A DNA stretch of 64,000 bases, taken from positions 3,968,001-4,032,000 of the forward strand of contig JAHQRK010000001.1 in the NCBI GenBank assembly GCA_019828595.1. The letters run 5' to 3'. Source of the stretch: Aphanomyces cochlioides (taxonomy: Eukaryota; Oomycota; Saprolegniomycetes; Saprolegniales; Verrucalvaceae). This document shows, piece by piece, positions 44,154-56,405 of the stretch (the stretch's first letter is position 1; every line of letters begins with the position of its first letter). Under the pieces are notes generated by a model. That model saw only the letters and a list, made by a program, of their open reading frames with translations, had not been told where the DNA came from and ran no database searches. Both the position numbers and the translations under genes were made by a program.

Positions 44154-47100
44154 ATGAAGAAGCGAAAAGGCAAGAAATTGGCGCCAAACTCCATCGAGGA
44201 ATGGAAGGGAATCGTGGCGGAGCGACGGCAAGCACGGAATGAGCACTTATTTCATCTTCGAGAGAGGGCCTTGTTTGTTGGCGCACCGACGAATTTTGCT
44301 GACAAGGTATTCTCTTGGAGCACATTTCCACCAGGAATGACAACGTATCGTGGACAGGTTCACCGTGCGATAGAGATTGCAGGCGGAAAGCACAAGATGA
44401 AAGAATGCCCACCGCTACTTTTGTCATACAAGGTCCACATTTTTCGATGGGAAACCTCATCGTGGTTGTAGGATTGTTTGGCAAAGCACCCACGAGAACA
44501 CGTGGACTTGACAGGCCTTGAGATTAATCGCTGTTTTGGAACCATCGCAACACGCACAGTACCGCCAGGTTATTGAAAAGATATTACAGTCGTCTTCTTA
44601 CGAAGTTGCATCGTCAGGTGTTCCAATAAAGCCTTCCGTATGCACCTCCCTCTCACTCAAAGGCAAGCAATTATGCTCTTTTTGTTATCATCTGTTCGCG
44701 TAGCCACCGACATCAATGAAGTGGGTATCAAGCACATAGCAAAACTCAAATATATTCAAGTGCTCGATATCTCGGGGTTTGTTTATCCCCCTTTCTGCGT
44801 GGCTTACAGAATGGACAGGTGCGATGTGCTGACGGATGCAAGCCTACACATCGTCCGCCGGATATTGAGTCATTTAACAGAACTCCATATCAATGAATGC
44901 CGGAACTTTAGCCAGGACGTGATAATGTCGACTTGGGTCGATTGCACACGTCTTCACAAACTTTATGCACAAGGTTGCCATGGAGTAACCGACCGCGTTC
45001 TCTTGTGTATTGCAACAACAAAACGAGCCGTCGAGTACTCTCTACAAGTCCTGGATGTTCGACAATGTCGCAATGTCACAGATGCTGGCATTGCTGAAAT
45101 TGCCAACACTAAACAAGGTATTATCACTCGATACTCATGAACTTTAAATTTATCGTAGCGTTCGCCTTGCACTGGTTGGGATTTAGCAATTGCTTACAAG
45201 TCCATTCAATGGCCTTCTTTTCATTTGAGAATAGTCAGTCACTTAAGCAACTTCAGACTCTTGAAGTGGCCGGTCTGGACCTCGATGAGACTGCGATGAG
45301 TTGGCTCACCCTCGGTTGCGTCAACTTGACTAAAATCAACCTCGCCCATTGCTCCAAAGTGACCGATTACTGTCTTCTACTCCTTGCACGATGCTCAAAC
45401 TTGCGGTGGCTTAGTTTGAAAGGCTGTTCTCAAGTTTCAACCACAGGTATGATGTCATGTCCGATCACCTTACTCACCTGCTCTCATTCAGGCTTGCGTC
45501 ACTTTGTTGGGGAGAATCAATCGTCATCCTTGGCGTATTTGAACTTGAAAAATTGTGTTCTCATCGACGACGCTGGCATAAACGTCATTGCCCAAGCCTG
45601 CCTGGACCTTGAACAGCTGAACTTAAGAGGTGTGCCTCATGTCACTGACAATGGCATGCGGGCTCTTGCCAGACGATGTACAATTTTACGAACTCTCAAA
45701 CTCTCAGGTTGGCTATATTTCCAAAGCACATGATGAATCTCGGTTCTAGGATGTCGGAATCCTGCATTCTATGGTCGTCCTAATATTGGTGACGATGGAC
45801 TACGAGCTCTCAGCATGCTCTGCCGGCGACTTGTTGTCCTTGACTTAGCTGGTGCACCGCGGGTGACATCACAAGGCATTGCGGCTATAGCGACTACTTG
45901 TCATGAGCTTTTGAATGTTAACTTGAGTGATACGGCTATAAATGACATGGCCATACTAGCGCTTGCTGCGAATTGTACGTTAGTTCAAGTACTCCAGTTG
46001 TCCAAGGTTTGTTGTCCTTCCAAAATTAGTTCATTTGCCATTGTGTAGTGTCAAGGAATTACCGATTCAGCCATTGAAGCGATTGCAAACTCTTTGTTCA
46101 ACCTACGCAACTTGGGACTCGCATACTGTAAGCAACTTACCGACAGTGCTCTCGTGGCACTTGCAGCCACAAAACTCTCTCTACAAACACTGGACATGAC
46201 TGGTAATGAGCGGATCACAGACAACGGGTTGATGGCCCTCGCCAAGGGATGTCAAATGCTCAGGACTTTGCAACTCAAAGGCAAGATTTTGCTAGGTGAT
46301 GACTAAATGTGCCACTTAGGCTGTGATCGACTCACCCCAGCTTGCTTTCGCGAAACAACGTCTAAAACGCTACCATTTTGCCTTGAATGCAATACTACGC
46401 CATGGATTATTGTCTACGAACGATTTATTGAGCAATATGATGCAGCTATCGGCCTTCAAGCTCTTTATCGCAGGTGGAAGCAGCGTGGCGCGACAATTCA
46501 AGCCATGGCCAAGCGAAAATGGCGTAGGAGTCGTCGTGCAGCAATTAAAATTCAGCGATGTTATCGACGCCACTACCAGGTGCAATAAAACGACATCAGA
46601 GCTTACCACTGTTGTAGTGGCGGTCATTTTTGCATTTCCTATCTGTGGGGCGAAATTTAAAGCTCGTGTGCCATGTTCAAGCCGTCTTTCGCGGCAACCA
46701 GTCTCGTGCCAAGACGCGAGCGTGGAGGAAACTTGCCAACAACAGTGCTGCCTGCATTCAGCGCCTGATCAAACGTCACTTGTTTTGCCGTCACGGGTAA
46801 GGTGACTCAAAAGACCTTGCTCAAGCCAACTGAATAGACATGCACGTGAAATACAACGGATGTATAGAGGCCACCGAGGCCGCCAGGAGGCAAAAGCGCT
46901 CAGACAGCTGAAAAGAGACCATGCTGGAATAAAGATTGTCCAGTGGGCACGTCGTTGTCTCGCCCGAGCTGCATTTCACAAGCGGTGCCATTTCTCAATC
47001 ATACTCAAGCTTATAATTTTCTAGCGCTCAAATAATCTCAGGTCACGTTCGGCGAATTCAGCGTACTTTTCGCTCATATGCTCGACGAGAACATATCCGA

Positions 47101-48635
47101 GCGCTTGTTCGACGGTACATAGCGTGTGCCACCCGCATTCAGTCCATGGTGCGAATGGTCGCGGCAAAGATATATGTGAAGCAACGTCGCATCCTCCTTC
47201 ACAAATGTGTGCAGCAGATTCAAACCATTTACAGAGGCTACCGTGTACGTCGTTGGTATCGCCAGTTCAAGACAAAAATTGTGGCTGCAGCCATTCGGGT
47301 GCAAGCATGGCGTCGGGCAATTGTTGGTCGTCGCCTCTTTTGCCACGTTCGGACGTGTGTTATTGCAGCTCAACGCCGCGTGAGGACCTATTTAGCCGTG
47401 CGGCTCATGCATTTACTGGCCATGCGAGCACTCGAACATCGGCGCCTGGGTATTAAATCGAGATGATGTTCGACTAACAACTTGAAATAGAGTCTACGAA
47501 GTTAATCCAACGAGTATGGCGTGGCCACATGGGACGACGTCGCGCAACCCTCTTCCGAAAAATTCAGAGGGCCAAGTTCGCGAAGAAAGGGCAAACCACA
47601 GCGGGGTTTTTCATGCGGCGACAGCTTCTTCGCCGCGGTGCTGCAGTTCTCATTCAGAGATGGTTTCGTCCAATTCGCCAGAGAATACACATGGGATTGA
47701 TCCACACCTGGCGCGTACAGCAGGCCCAACTTTGCATTCAGAGATATGTTCGGGGTTGGATAGCCCGCGTTCGCGCAACTTGCGCAGCCATGCGATTAGA
47801 GGATGCTGCTCAAGACATTCAAAGGTATTTCATGCCATTTTGATAGCCTCATTTCGTCGTAGAGTCTTTCGAGGACACAAGGGACGCAGTCGAGTGCGAA
47901 GCATTCGCCGCGCGCTGCGCCAAGTGCGTGCTGCTGTCTATTTTCAAAGCCTATTTCGTGGATTTTTGGCTCGACAGTACGCAAAGCGATATCGCCGCGA
48001 ATCGTCGGGGGCTGCGCTGACAATTCAACGCATTTACCGTGGGAAGCTAGGCCGTCGTCTTGGTGCTATTGAGTACATAGTTCTCCTCTCTCTTGATGTA
48101 CTAATAGCGTCGTAGACGAGCTAAGCGAACTCTAGTCGCACGGGACAAGTACAAAGCGTCGATTCGAGGCAAGCTAGACCTCTCCGTCGAGCTCCGTGAG
48201 CGGAAATTCTTTCTCAAGCGGCAAATTGCTCTCATGCAAGTCTCGTTTAAGCAGCTCGAACGTCGTCGCGTGGGGTATGAGAAAAAGATGCATGAAGTTC
48301 GTGCCAACCGCGACAAGATGTGGTCGCGCACAAACCAAGTCGTGGCGGAAACATTCAAATTGCAAAGGTAGCATGCTGTTTCTAGCTTCAACTCAGTTTC
48401 TTGCAGACATTTGGTTGGTGCAAGTGAGAACGTCTTCGTAACCAAGCGCGAAATGGATGCAGACTTGGAACGCCGCGACGAACTCAACGCCAGGCTTCTC
48501 ACTATTCATGTCAACATGACGCGATTCAAAGCAGCGCTTCGAGAAAAGATTCAAGAAGTTCGAGTCATGGACCCCGACGAATTCTGGGCGATTGCAGGTC
48601 GCACCGCCATTTTCGATGCCCTGCAACAAGCCTAA
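44154..48635 (+). CDS. long leucine-rich-repeat plus IQ-motif protein
   Basis: From ATG 44154 (basic MKKRKGKK start) to TAA 48635, consecutive frames separated by short GT-AG introns form one protein of well over 1,200 residues. After an N-terminal domain, an F-box-like-protein type cysteine-containing LRR array spans about 44750-46300, with repeats such as LQVLDVRQCRNVTDAGI and LRTLQLKG. It is followed by many IQ motifs (IQxxxRGxxxR type, about 46400-48080) and a C-terminal coiled coil (48110-48630). LRR arrays bind proteins and IQ motifs bind calmodulin or EF-hand light chains, so a calcium-linked scaffold, possibly cytoskeletal or axonemal, is inferred. Exact exon borders between 46300 and 47100 are uncertain. 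Confidence 0.75.
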
Positions 48636-48747
48636 TTATAGCCAGCAGCACCCGACGCACGCCATGCGGGATAAATATAGCGGCTCTATTTGTGTGTCGG
48701 GTTGACCTTATGCGATGGCGATTGTCGTTTAGCCATTGTGGAAGAGG

Positions 48748-49608
48748 ATGAATGCAGAGGAAGACCTCGGTTTCTGCACCGCCCTCGACACATTTCATGT
48801 CGAGCTTGGTGTCGACGTTTGCGACGCATTTGCCAGTCCAAAGAACTATCATCGATTGGAATCTGCACCGCCGCCGTCACCACCTCCAGAACCACAGCTG
48901 CAGCCATGCGCCATGATGAAGCACGAGACAGTGGACCAGCTGGAAAACGACGACGGTGACGAAGAGGATGGAGACGACGTCGACGAAGACAGCAGCAGTG
49001 ACAGCAACTCTTCCCCCAACGAGGCAACACAGACAGGCCGTTGGACGCAAAAGGAGCACGAATTATTCCTGGAAGGTTTACGTCGCTATGGAAAATCATG
49101 GAAGCATATTGCCAACTTGGTCGCCACACGTACGCTGGTCCAGATACGAACGCACGCTCAAAAGTACTTGCAAAAGCAATCCAAGGCGGCCATCCAATCC
49201 ACCGCTGCATCATCCTACTGGACGCACTATCGACACCAAGTTGATATGCACCACGACGCCATATATCCCCACAGATTGCCCCTCCCCTCCTTTGACTGCC
49301 TTCACACCAACGACATCGATCAGCTTCTCCATGACGACGGCGACGACATGAGCGATGAAAACTCGGACGAAAACAATCGTCATCGAGTGAACGACGCGAT
49401 GAAGATCGTCGCACAGCTTAAACCTATCGCGCCGTCGTCGGCATTTCACATCATTCCAGCTCACAAACGAAGGCGGTTGTGGGAAGAATCCCAAGTACAT
49501 CCTCTTGCCACATACGTTGATCCAAGTGCGAATCCATTCATCGGCTACTTTCCATTGCCGCTGGCCAAGACCACCGCCGCGCTGCATCCCCTCTCTAGAG
49601 CTAGCTAA
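48748..49608 (+). CDS. MYB-like SHAQKYF-class DNA-binding protein
   Basis: The 286-residue, intronless protein has a single MYB/SANT domain at about residues 98-146 (GRWTQKEHELFLEGLRRYG, then IRTHAQKYLQK). The last element is the THAQKY variant of the SHAQKYF signature, which defines single-repeat MYB factors of plants and oomycetes. An acidic Asp/Ser-rich stretch precedes the domain and a second acidic stretch follows, either of which could activate transcription. Target genes are unknown. The ATG at 48748 is the first in frame after non-ATG codons. Confidence 0.85.
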   Translation: MNAEEDLGFCTALDTFHVELGVDVCDAFASPKNYHRLESAPPPSPPPEPQLQPCAMMKHETVDQLENDDGDEEDGDDVDEDSSSDSNSSPNEATQTGRWTQKEHELFLEGLRRYGKSWKHIANLVATRTLVQIRTHAQKYLQKQSKAAIQSTAASSYWTHYRHQVDMHHDAIYPHRLPLPSFDCLHTNDIDQLLHDDGDDMSDENSDENNRHRVNDAMKIVAQLKPIAPSSAFHIIPAHKRRRLWEESQVHPLATYVDPSANPFIGYFPLPLAKTTAALHPLSRAS

Positions 49609-49636
49609 CCGTACAATGACGGTTTCATCAACACCT

Positions 49637-49660
49637 TTTATCCGGATATTCCGGATATTG
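49637..49660. promoter_or_regulatory. double TCCGGATAT motif upstream of AP-2 mu
   Basis: TTATCCGGATATTCCGGATATT, two abutting copies, lies 73-96 bp before the ATG at 49733. Confidence 0.55.
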
Positions 49661-49732
49661 TTCAAAAATCTTTGAAACGGTTTCGGATTTCGCTTTCTTC
49701 AAGCATCATTCGCTATTCGCCCCCCTCTTGCG

Positions 49733-51506
49733 ATGATCAGCGGTCTCTTCTTGATCTCCCAAAAGGGAGAAGTCGTGCTCAACCGTCTCTACCGCGATGA
49801 TGTGAGTCGCCGTGCCGCCGATGCATTCCGTCTCCAAGTGATTGCTGCGAAAGAAACGGGCTCGTTACCTCCGATCAAGAGCATTGATGGATGCTCGTTC
49901 TTGTACACACGGCATGAAAATCTCTACCTCGTGGCGGTCTCGCGAGCCAACATCAACACTGGTACTTCTCTAAAGCATGTTTCTCGACAAGGAGTGATCG
50001 ACGTGATTGTAGCACTTGTGTTTCAATTCCTGTCGAATATCAACAATATCTTCCAGGATTACATGGGCAAGAAGTATAACGAGGTAAGCCTTGCTGAAGA
50101 TAGAGCACAGCGATGACGTTTTGGCGCGTAGGAAAGCATTCGAAACAATTTCACGCTGGTTTATGAACTCATGGATGGTAAGACTGCAATGGTTCAATGG
50201 GATCATGACTCGGGCGATGATTTCAGAGACGATGGACTATGGTTACCCTCAAAATTGCTCGTCGGATGTGCTCAAGATGTATATCAACTTGGGTTCCATG
50301 TCGGTATGGCCATCACGCAGTCGTAGACGCTTGCTGAATCACAACTAGGCTGAAGCTGCCGCCACGTCAGCCCAACCAGGTCAACTGACGTCCCAGATTA
50401 CTGGTGCTATCGACTGGTATTCAACAAGACACACTCGAGGAGAATGAATTCGTGAGCTATTAGGCGTCGGGAAGGCATCAAGTACAAGCGCAACGAAGTC
50501 TACCTGGATGTGTTTGAAAGTGTCAACTTGCTCATGTCGGCTAACGGCGCAGTGCTTCGCAATGAAGTCGTTGGTCAAGTTGTGATGAAGACACTTTTGA
50601 CAGGCATGCCTGAGTGCAAGGTATCTACTTTGCTAGCTTTCGTCACACCAACGCAATTGTAGCTTGGACTCAACGACAAGTTGACAATGCAGAAGGGCGA
50701 AGGTGCGACGAAAGCTGCTGGCCAAAAGCGCACTCAGAAGGAAGTCGAGGTTCGTTTGAATAGTCTACTACCCATTCAGATTGGAATTTTGGACTAGATT
50801 GATGACTGCACCTTCCATCGTTGTGTGCGCTTGGGTAAATTTGATGCCGATCGCACGATTACCTTCATTCCACCTGATGGAGAGTTCGAGTTGATGAAGT
50901 AATTATCTGTTCGAAATGTGGCGTGCTCAAACTTGTGGGCAGGTATCGCGTGACTGAAAACATCAATTTGCCGTTCAAGATCATGCCAGCTTACCAGGAA
51001 GGTAGCTCCACCCGTATGGCAGTCTCACTGAAGGTGCTTCCTCATTTGAAGAAATCTTGACAGAGACTGTGTTGTAGATTGCTGCAACTTTCAGTGCACG
51101 TTTGTTTGCAACAAACTTGGTCATTAAGATTCCTGTGCCTCAAAACACAGCTCGATGCAAGATCATTGTGCCAATCGGAACGTACGATAGCATCAAATCT
51201 TGATCCGAGTTTGATGACAATAAATGTAGGGCTAAACATGCACCCGAACACCATGCCATCGTGTGGAAGATCCGCAAATTCCAAGGCACACTGGAACGCA
51301 TGCTGGATGCTGAAGTCGAGATCATGAAAGGCACGAAAGAAAAGACGTGGTCGCGTCCCCCCATCCAAGTCGAGTTTCAAGTGCCCATGTTTACGTCGTC
51401 GGGTTTGCACGTTCGCTTCCTCAAAGTGTTCGAGAAAAGCTCGTACCAGACGACCAAGTGGGTGCGCTATGTCACGCGCGCGGGCCAATACCAATTGCGT
51501 ATCTAA
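49733..51506 (+). CDS. AP2M1: AP-2 complex subunit mu (clathrin adaptor medium chain)
   Basis: Frames joined across short introns give a complete adaptor medium chain of about 440 residues. The N-terminal longin-like domain begins [23 protein letters not shown] and ends near [11 protein letters not shown]. The mu-homology domain starts at [20 protein letters not shown] and includes [41 protein letters not shown] and the end [13 protein letters not shown]. The wording of these blocks is closer to the AP-2 mu (AP50) family than to AP-1. The protein selects Yxx-phi cargo for clathrin-mediated endocytosis at the plasma membrane. At least eight introns of about 40-60 nt interrupt the gene. Confidence 0.92.
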
Positions 51507-51781
51507 TCAGGCTTCAGTCAATCCCTTTGAATACATCGTTTCATGCCTAAAGCGTGCATGCAACCGCACCTGCGTCGCTCCTTTTGGAAGCTTGAGCTCT
51601 TGTTCGCAAATTGGGAAATGAGAACGTGAACGAGCGATGATTGGATGGCTGAAATTTTGGACGATTCGGATTGGCTGTCGACTTTCTAAGATATGAATTT
51701 CAAATTTGCGCGCCAAAAGCAAGAACTGACGACAACGGTGAGGTAGATCCGTCGATGTGGATGCACGGGTGTATTCTATAG

Positions 51782-52535
51782 ATGAACCAAAAGACAATCG
51801 AAGAGTTGAAGCGTGAATTGGAGGAGAGGTTCTTATCTGTCGACAAACGAGCACCACAAAATTCATTGTCGAGGGAATAGGAAGGTTCAACTTGACGAGC
51901 AACGGAGTACAAGATTATCTCTTCAACATGATCTGGAAATTTTACAACGCAAGCATCAAGATATTGCTCTTGTGAAGAGCAAAAAAGCTACCGAGTATTA
52001 TACTGCTCATACGCAACTCCTACGAGCACAGAAGGAGCGAGATGAAGTTTCCCAAAAGAGAAAGGCATTGGAGCGAGAACTCTACGCAACCGCAAAGCAA
52101 AAGGCAAAATGGCAGCAGCGACTAGAGCACGTCACGGCTGTGCAAACCGAAGAACGTCAGCAATGGTCAACATTTTTAGCTTCCATGGAGCAAACTCTCC
52201 TCGCGAATACAAAACATCTTGCGCTCGAGCACACACTTCACCACGAACTAAGAATTGTGAGTAACAAGCTCCAGCCAAAATATGAACACGGTATCAAGAA
52301 GCTCCAAGAGGCAAAACAAGAAATTCAAGAAACCAAGATGATAATTCTGGACATGGAGAAGAAGAAACAGATCTTGAATGGGAGGATTCGACAAGCCCAA
52401 TTTACTCATGACCAACTACTAGCGCGCGAAAGAAATGCGAGAGCAACATTTGAGGCGTATGATGCGCGTGCAGATGAAGACTCCATCCAAGATGGAGGAA
52501 AACCCAGCTCGATGGTGACAGATGACGCTCAGTGA
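51782..52535 (+). CDS. coiled-coil protein, unidentified
   Basis: Exons 51782-51828 and 51881-52535, joined across a 52-nt intron, give 233 residues. Almost the whole chain is predicted helical, with heptad-like Leu/Ile spacing and dense Lys/Glu/Gln, ending in a short acidic tail. No family-specific motif is visible. Two inverted CCAAT boxes lie at 51637-51676 upstream. It could be a ciliary or cytoskeletal component, but this is only a guess from composition. Confidence 0.65.
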
Positions 52536-52717
52536 CAAGTGATAGCAACCTTGCAATGATCATGCAAAGTTACCCGTCTTTCTCAATGCTATCGACTGAA
52601 TTCGTTAGCTTTTTGTGAAACCAGCCTCGCCTTTCCTCTGCCAGTCCTTAGTAACCACCTCAAGGTGGCCAATCGAGCCAAAAAGGGTACGCCACGACGT
52701 TCCTCGGGCTGATAGCA

Positions 52718-53347
52718 TGGACATTATAGGCTGCCACCAGTCAATCCCAGCAATGCGTCTGTATCTCATCTACATCAGTGAGTACTGCTCGTTGATTGGT
52801 AGCAACGATTTCATTCTATCCAATGGGATAACCTCAATCGGTTCGATTTGAAGCATACTTTGACAAAGATCTTTTCGTATTCAACTTGCACCGCGCGCAT
52901 TTTCAGAATTTCCGTGATTTCGACCAGAAGACAAAGATGTACAGCAGACAACAGGTTGGTTCGCCATCATCTTCACACAGTCTCAACCTCGTGTAGATGC
53001 CAGACCACACATTTCAAGCAACGTACGAGTTCTACGCAGAGACAGTCGTGGACTACCGCGACCTGCCTGCGGGGTTTACTTTTCAAGACATCGACTCTCT
53101 ATTTCATCGAGGTCAACCACACAAGAACGAACGGCCACCGTCCAGACCACCCACACGGTCCACAGGCAAGAAAAACTCGGTGTCAAACATCCTAGCATCC
53201 TTGGTCACTCTTGTCAGCCTTTTCGTGCTCCTTGTCGGCGTGACTGTGAGCGCGGCCAAATGGATCGCTCAACGCAATGGACCGTTGTCCCCACTCGAGG
53301 AGCTCCGACTTCAAGAGAGTACAATCGACAGCTATCTTTACTACTAG
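52718..53347 (+). CDS. single-pass membrane protein, unidentified (model uncertain)
   Basis: The reliable part is the last exon (52998-53347), starting MPDHTFQATYEFYAE. It encodes an acidic region, a Pro/Arg linker, a hydrophobic helix (ILASLVTLVSLFVLLVGVTV) and a short tail ending in SYLYY. An exon before it (about 52850-52957) fits the frame across a 40-nt intron and reads FEAYFDKDLFVFNLHRA. Upstream exons cannot be placed without a frame conflict near 52845, so the start is uncertain. The family is not recognised. Confidence 0.5.
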
Positions 53348-53708
53348 TACCCTCGCTGCACAGGCTACACAACCAAGTGCACATTGAAACCCCAGGAGCC
53401 TGGTTCGCAAATTGCATGCTGGACAACGTGGACCAGTTGCCAACCTCCAGCTTGGGCACCCCGAAGTATGAAAGGCCAAATCACTCCCGCGAGAATGAAA
53501 GAAGTGTATAAGAAATTTAGCGTAGCCAGAGGTAATTAATAATGTACATATGCATTGCAAGTAGTGCGCGATCTTCAGTCAACTTGTCGTGGCACGAACT
53601 TGTGTCGCCCTCCTCCCACTTTTTTTCCTAAGCAACTCCAGCTTCCTGCGATTGACGCAACGAATGGTACAAAGAATTTCGCACGTTGAATCTCTATTTG
53701 ACACAATT
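53348..53708. other. intergenic between convergent genes
   Basis: No gene or repeat is recognised between the end of the membrane protein and the Nopp140 stop. Confidence 0.4.
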
Positions 53709-55548
53709 TAATCGGTGTATTTGAACGAGTTGGAGCCCAAATCAATCGCCCCACACATGTAAGTTGATCGCTTCTTCTTGTTCTTTTCACGTGTAAAGTC
53801 CTTGCCTCGAACCTTGACCAAAACGTTGTTGGCTTTGCTGCCGACACCGTTGTCTCCGAAAGTGGCGGCATCTACATCGTTTTAGTCAAAAGCGCTGACG
53901 TTCATCAACTTACAGCTGTTGTCTCGAAGAGTTTCGTCAACTATTTGTGTGCTCCAGAATTCGCCATCGACACGTTTGAAAGGAACACCCTTGGCGCCTT
54001 GTTCGGCGGGCTACATCAAAATAGGATTTGATCCAAGTCATGACGGCATACCTTTGGCACAGCTTCAACCTTCTTTGGTTGCCACGCAGCGGCAGCAGCA
54101 GCGGCTTCAGCACGTCGGGCCTTTTCTTTCTCTGCTTCGTTTTCATCTTCTGATTCATCCTCCGAAGACGAGTCGTCTTCTTCCGAGCTGTCGCTGCTGG
54201 ATTCGTCAACCTTTTGTTTCTTTGCAGGTGGTGGTGCAGATTTCGATGCTGGTGCTTGCTTGCGTTTCGTGGTCTTTTCGTCTTCGCTGTCGGAGTCACT
54301 CGAAGAGTCCGACGACGATTCGTCCTTCTTGGTCACTTTCTTTGTCGTAGCTTGTTTCTTGGCAGCAGGTTTTTCGTCTTCGCTGTCTGAAGAGTCTGAA
54401 GACGAGTCTCGCTTCTTGGCGACAACTTTTGCCGCAGGTTTCTTGGCAGAAGGCTTTTCGTCTTCACTGTCGGACGAGTCGGACGAATCCGATGACGATT
54501 CTTCCTTCTTGGCGGCAGCCTTCTTCGTCACCACTGGTTTTTTAGCAGCAGGCTTTTCGTCTTCGCTATCCGACGAGTCCGACGAATCCGAGGACGATTC
54601 TTCCTTCTTCGTCTCAACCTTTTTCGTCACCGCCGGTTTCTTGGCAGCAGGCTTTTCGTCTTCGCTGTCTGAAGAGTCTGACGAATCCGATGACGATTCT
54701 TTCTTCTTGGTAGCAACATTTTTCGTCACCACTGGCTTTTTACCAGCAGGTTTCTCGTCTTCGCTGTCTGATGAATCAGACGAGTCGGAGGACGATTCTT
54801 CCTTCTTCGCCACCACCTTCTTCGTCACTGCAGGCTTCTTCGCAGCAGGCTTTTCGTCTTCACTATCGGACGAATCTGACGACGACTCATCCTTCTTGGC
54901 AGCGACTTTCTTGGTTGTTTCGGGCTTCTTGGCAGCAGGCTTTTCGTCTTCACTGTCTGAAGAGTCTGACGAATCCGATGACGATTCTTCCTTCTTGGTA
55001 GCAATCTTTTTAGTCACCACTGGCTTCTTGGCAGGAGGTTTTTCGTCTTCGCTGTCTGAAGAATCCGACGAATCCGACGACTCTTCTTTCTTGGCAACGA
55101 CTTTCTTGGTCGCGACAGGTTTTTTCGCGGCAGGTTTTTCATCTTCGCTGTCTGACGAGTCCGACGACGATTCTTCCCTCTTGGCAGCAACTTTCTTTGT
55201 CGCTTCTGGTTTCTTGGTGGCAGGTTTTTCATCTTCACTGTCGGACGAGTCGGAAGAATCCGAAGAGTCTTTGTCATCTACATACAACGATGAGTTCACG
55301 CTGCTTGCTAGCTCTCTTGCCTTTAGCTTTGGTCGAGACGTAGTGCTTGTACACATCGAGCAAGTCAATGTTCTTTGCATTCCCTTTGGTCAAATCCTAC
55401 ATGATCCATAAAACTTCAACGTCGCAGATGGATAAGAATGTACCTTGTTGGCCTCCTGAAGCAAAGCCTTGGCAGCTTTCTTCATGCCCGTGGAGTTCAG
55501 GAACCCATAAACGACCGGGAACAAGTCGGACGGCGCGATCGAGCTCAT
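53709..55548 (-). CDS. NOLC1: nucleolar phosphoprotein Nopp140 / SRP40 family
   Basis: The start ATG at 55548 leads into a LisH-type dimerisation motif (SDLFPVVYGFLNSTGM). About ten tandem repeats follow in which a Ser/Asp/Glu block (SSDSSDSEDEKP) alternates with a Lys/Ala/Pro block (KKPAVTKKV). The C-terminus carries the SRP40-type domain (VPFKRVDGEFW, then VKVRGKDFTREKNKKKR). This is the exact layout of Nopp140, a CK2-phosphorylated chaperone of box H/ACA and C/D snoRNPs that shuttles between nucleolus and Cajal bodies. Introns lie near 55380-55440 and between 53875 and 54050. The exon joint near 55290 is not fully resolved. It is divergent from PinX1, 109 bp away. Confidence 0.88.
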
Positions 55549-55657
55549 TACGTGGATGGAGGATGATCTTTGGTGGTTGGTCTCGAATGCTATTTGGAAC
55601 CCGGATTTTGATTGGCTCGACGGTGATTGGTGGAGATATTTTTTCATTCTGGGAATT
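55549..55657. promoter_or_regulatory. shared divergent promoter of Nopp140 and PinX1
   Basis: Only 109 bp separate the two start codons. The gap carries two ATTGG (inverted CCAAT) boxes, at about 55608 and 55625, and a CCGGATTT word. Both genes act in the nucleolus, so co-regulation is plausible. Confidence 0.55.
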
Positions 55658-56308
55658 ATGGCCGCAGCGGCAATTGCAGACGACGAACATGTGATGGTCA
55701 AGGTTGGCGGCCTCCAGAACAAGGCATGGGCTGCGGACACGTCCAAGTTTGGCTACAAAATGCTCGAGAAGATGGGGTGGAAAGCTGGCCAGGGTGTGGG
55801 CAAAAACCTGCAAGGTCAAGCCTCGCACGTGACCATCGTCAAGCGTTCGGAGAACCTCGGGATTGGATGCAGTCTGAAGCAAGCTGAAGTGACGGGATGG
55901 AGCTCGACAAGTTCAAATTTTGCCGATGTGCTTGCGTCGCTTAACAAATCGTACGGCGACCAATCGTCCAAGCAAGAGAAGAAGGCCAAGAAGAAGAAGA
56001 AGAAATCGTCCAAAGAAGAGAAAGTAGACGAACCCGTCACGCGACGCATTTTATACACCAAGCGTATCAAGAACAAAAACGCCCAAGCGTACGACTCGAA
56101 GGCCATGGCTGCGATTCTAGGCGATGCAGCCGCAAGCGCCTCTGCCTCGGATGCCAGTTCGAATTCCACGACTCCATCGCAAAGCGCCGACGACAACGAC
56201 GATGACGAGGATGCCGGCGACAGCGAGGACGAACGAGAAGCTCGCAAACGCAAGAAGGAAGCCAAGAAAGCCAAGAAGGCCAAGAAAGCCAAGAAGGAAG
56301 ACGCGTAA
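55658..56308 (+). CDS. PINX1: PinX1-like G-patch nucleolar protein
   Basis: The intronless gene encodes 216 residues. The G-patch (FGYKMLEKMGWKAGQGVGKN) lies at about residues 29-50 and is followed by a LGIG segment, as in PinX1/Gno1. The middle and C-terminus are Lys/Glu-rich with an acidic stretch and a final KKAKKAKK run, a likely nucleolar targeting signal. PinX1 activates the Prp43 helicase in ribosome biogenesis and, in animals and yeast, inhibits telomerase. Position next to Nopp140 and RRN3 fits a ribosome-biogenesis neighbourhood. Confidence 0.88.
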   Translation: MAAAAIADDEHVMVKVGGLQNKAWAADTSKFGYKMLEKMGWKAGQGVGKNLQGQASHVTIVKRSENLGIGCSLKQAEVTGWSSTSSNFADVLASLNKSYGDQSSKQEKKAKKKKKKSSKEEKVDEPVTRRILYTKRIKNKNAQAYDSKAMAAILGDAAASASASDASSNSTTPSQSADDNDDDEDAGDSEDEREARKRKKEAKKAKKAKKAKKEDA

Positions 56309-56405
56309 ACCTCTTTATCTATTTTTATCTATAGACTTGCAGGCTGGAATGTGCAAATTGAAGGATACAAATATCAAGTCATGCTCCAAATTACTTACGA
56401 CAATT

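Noticed and set aside
54260..55411. Antisense frame of 383 codons rich in Ser and Phe opposite Nopp140
   Set aside because: It is the complement of the acidic/basic repeats; the sense strand has the LisH and SRP40 domains.
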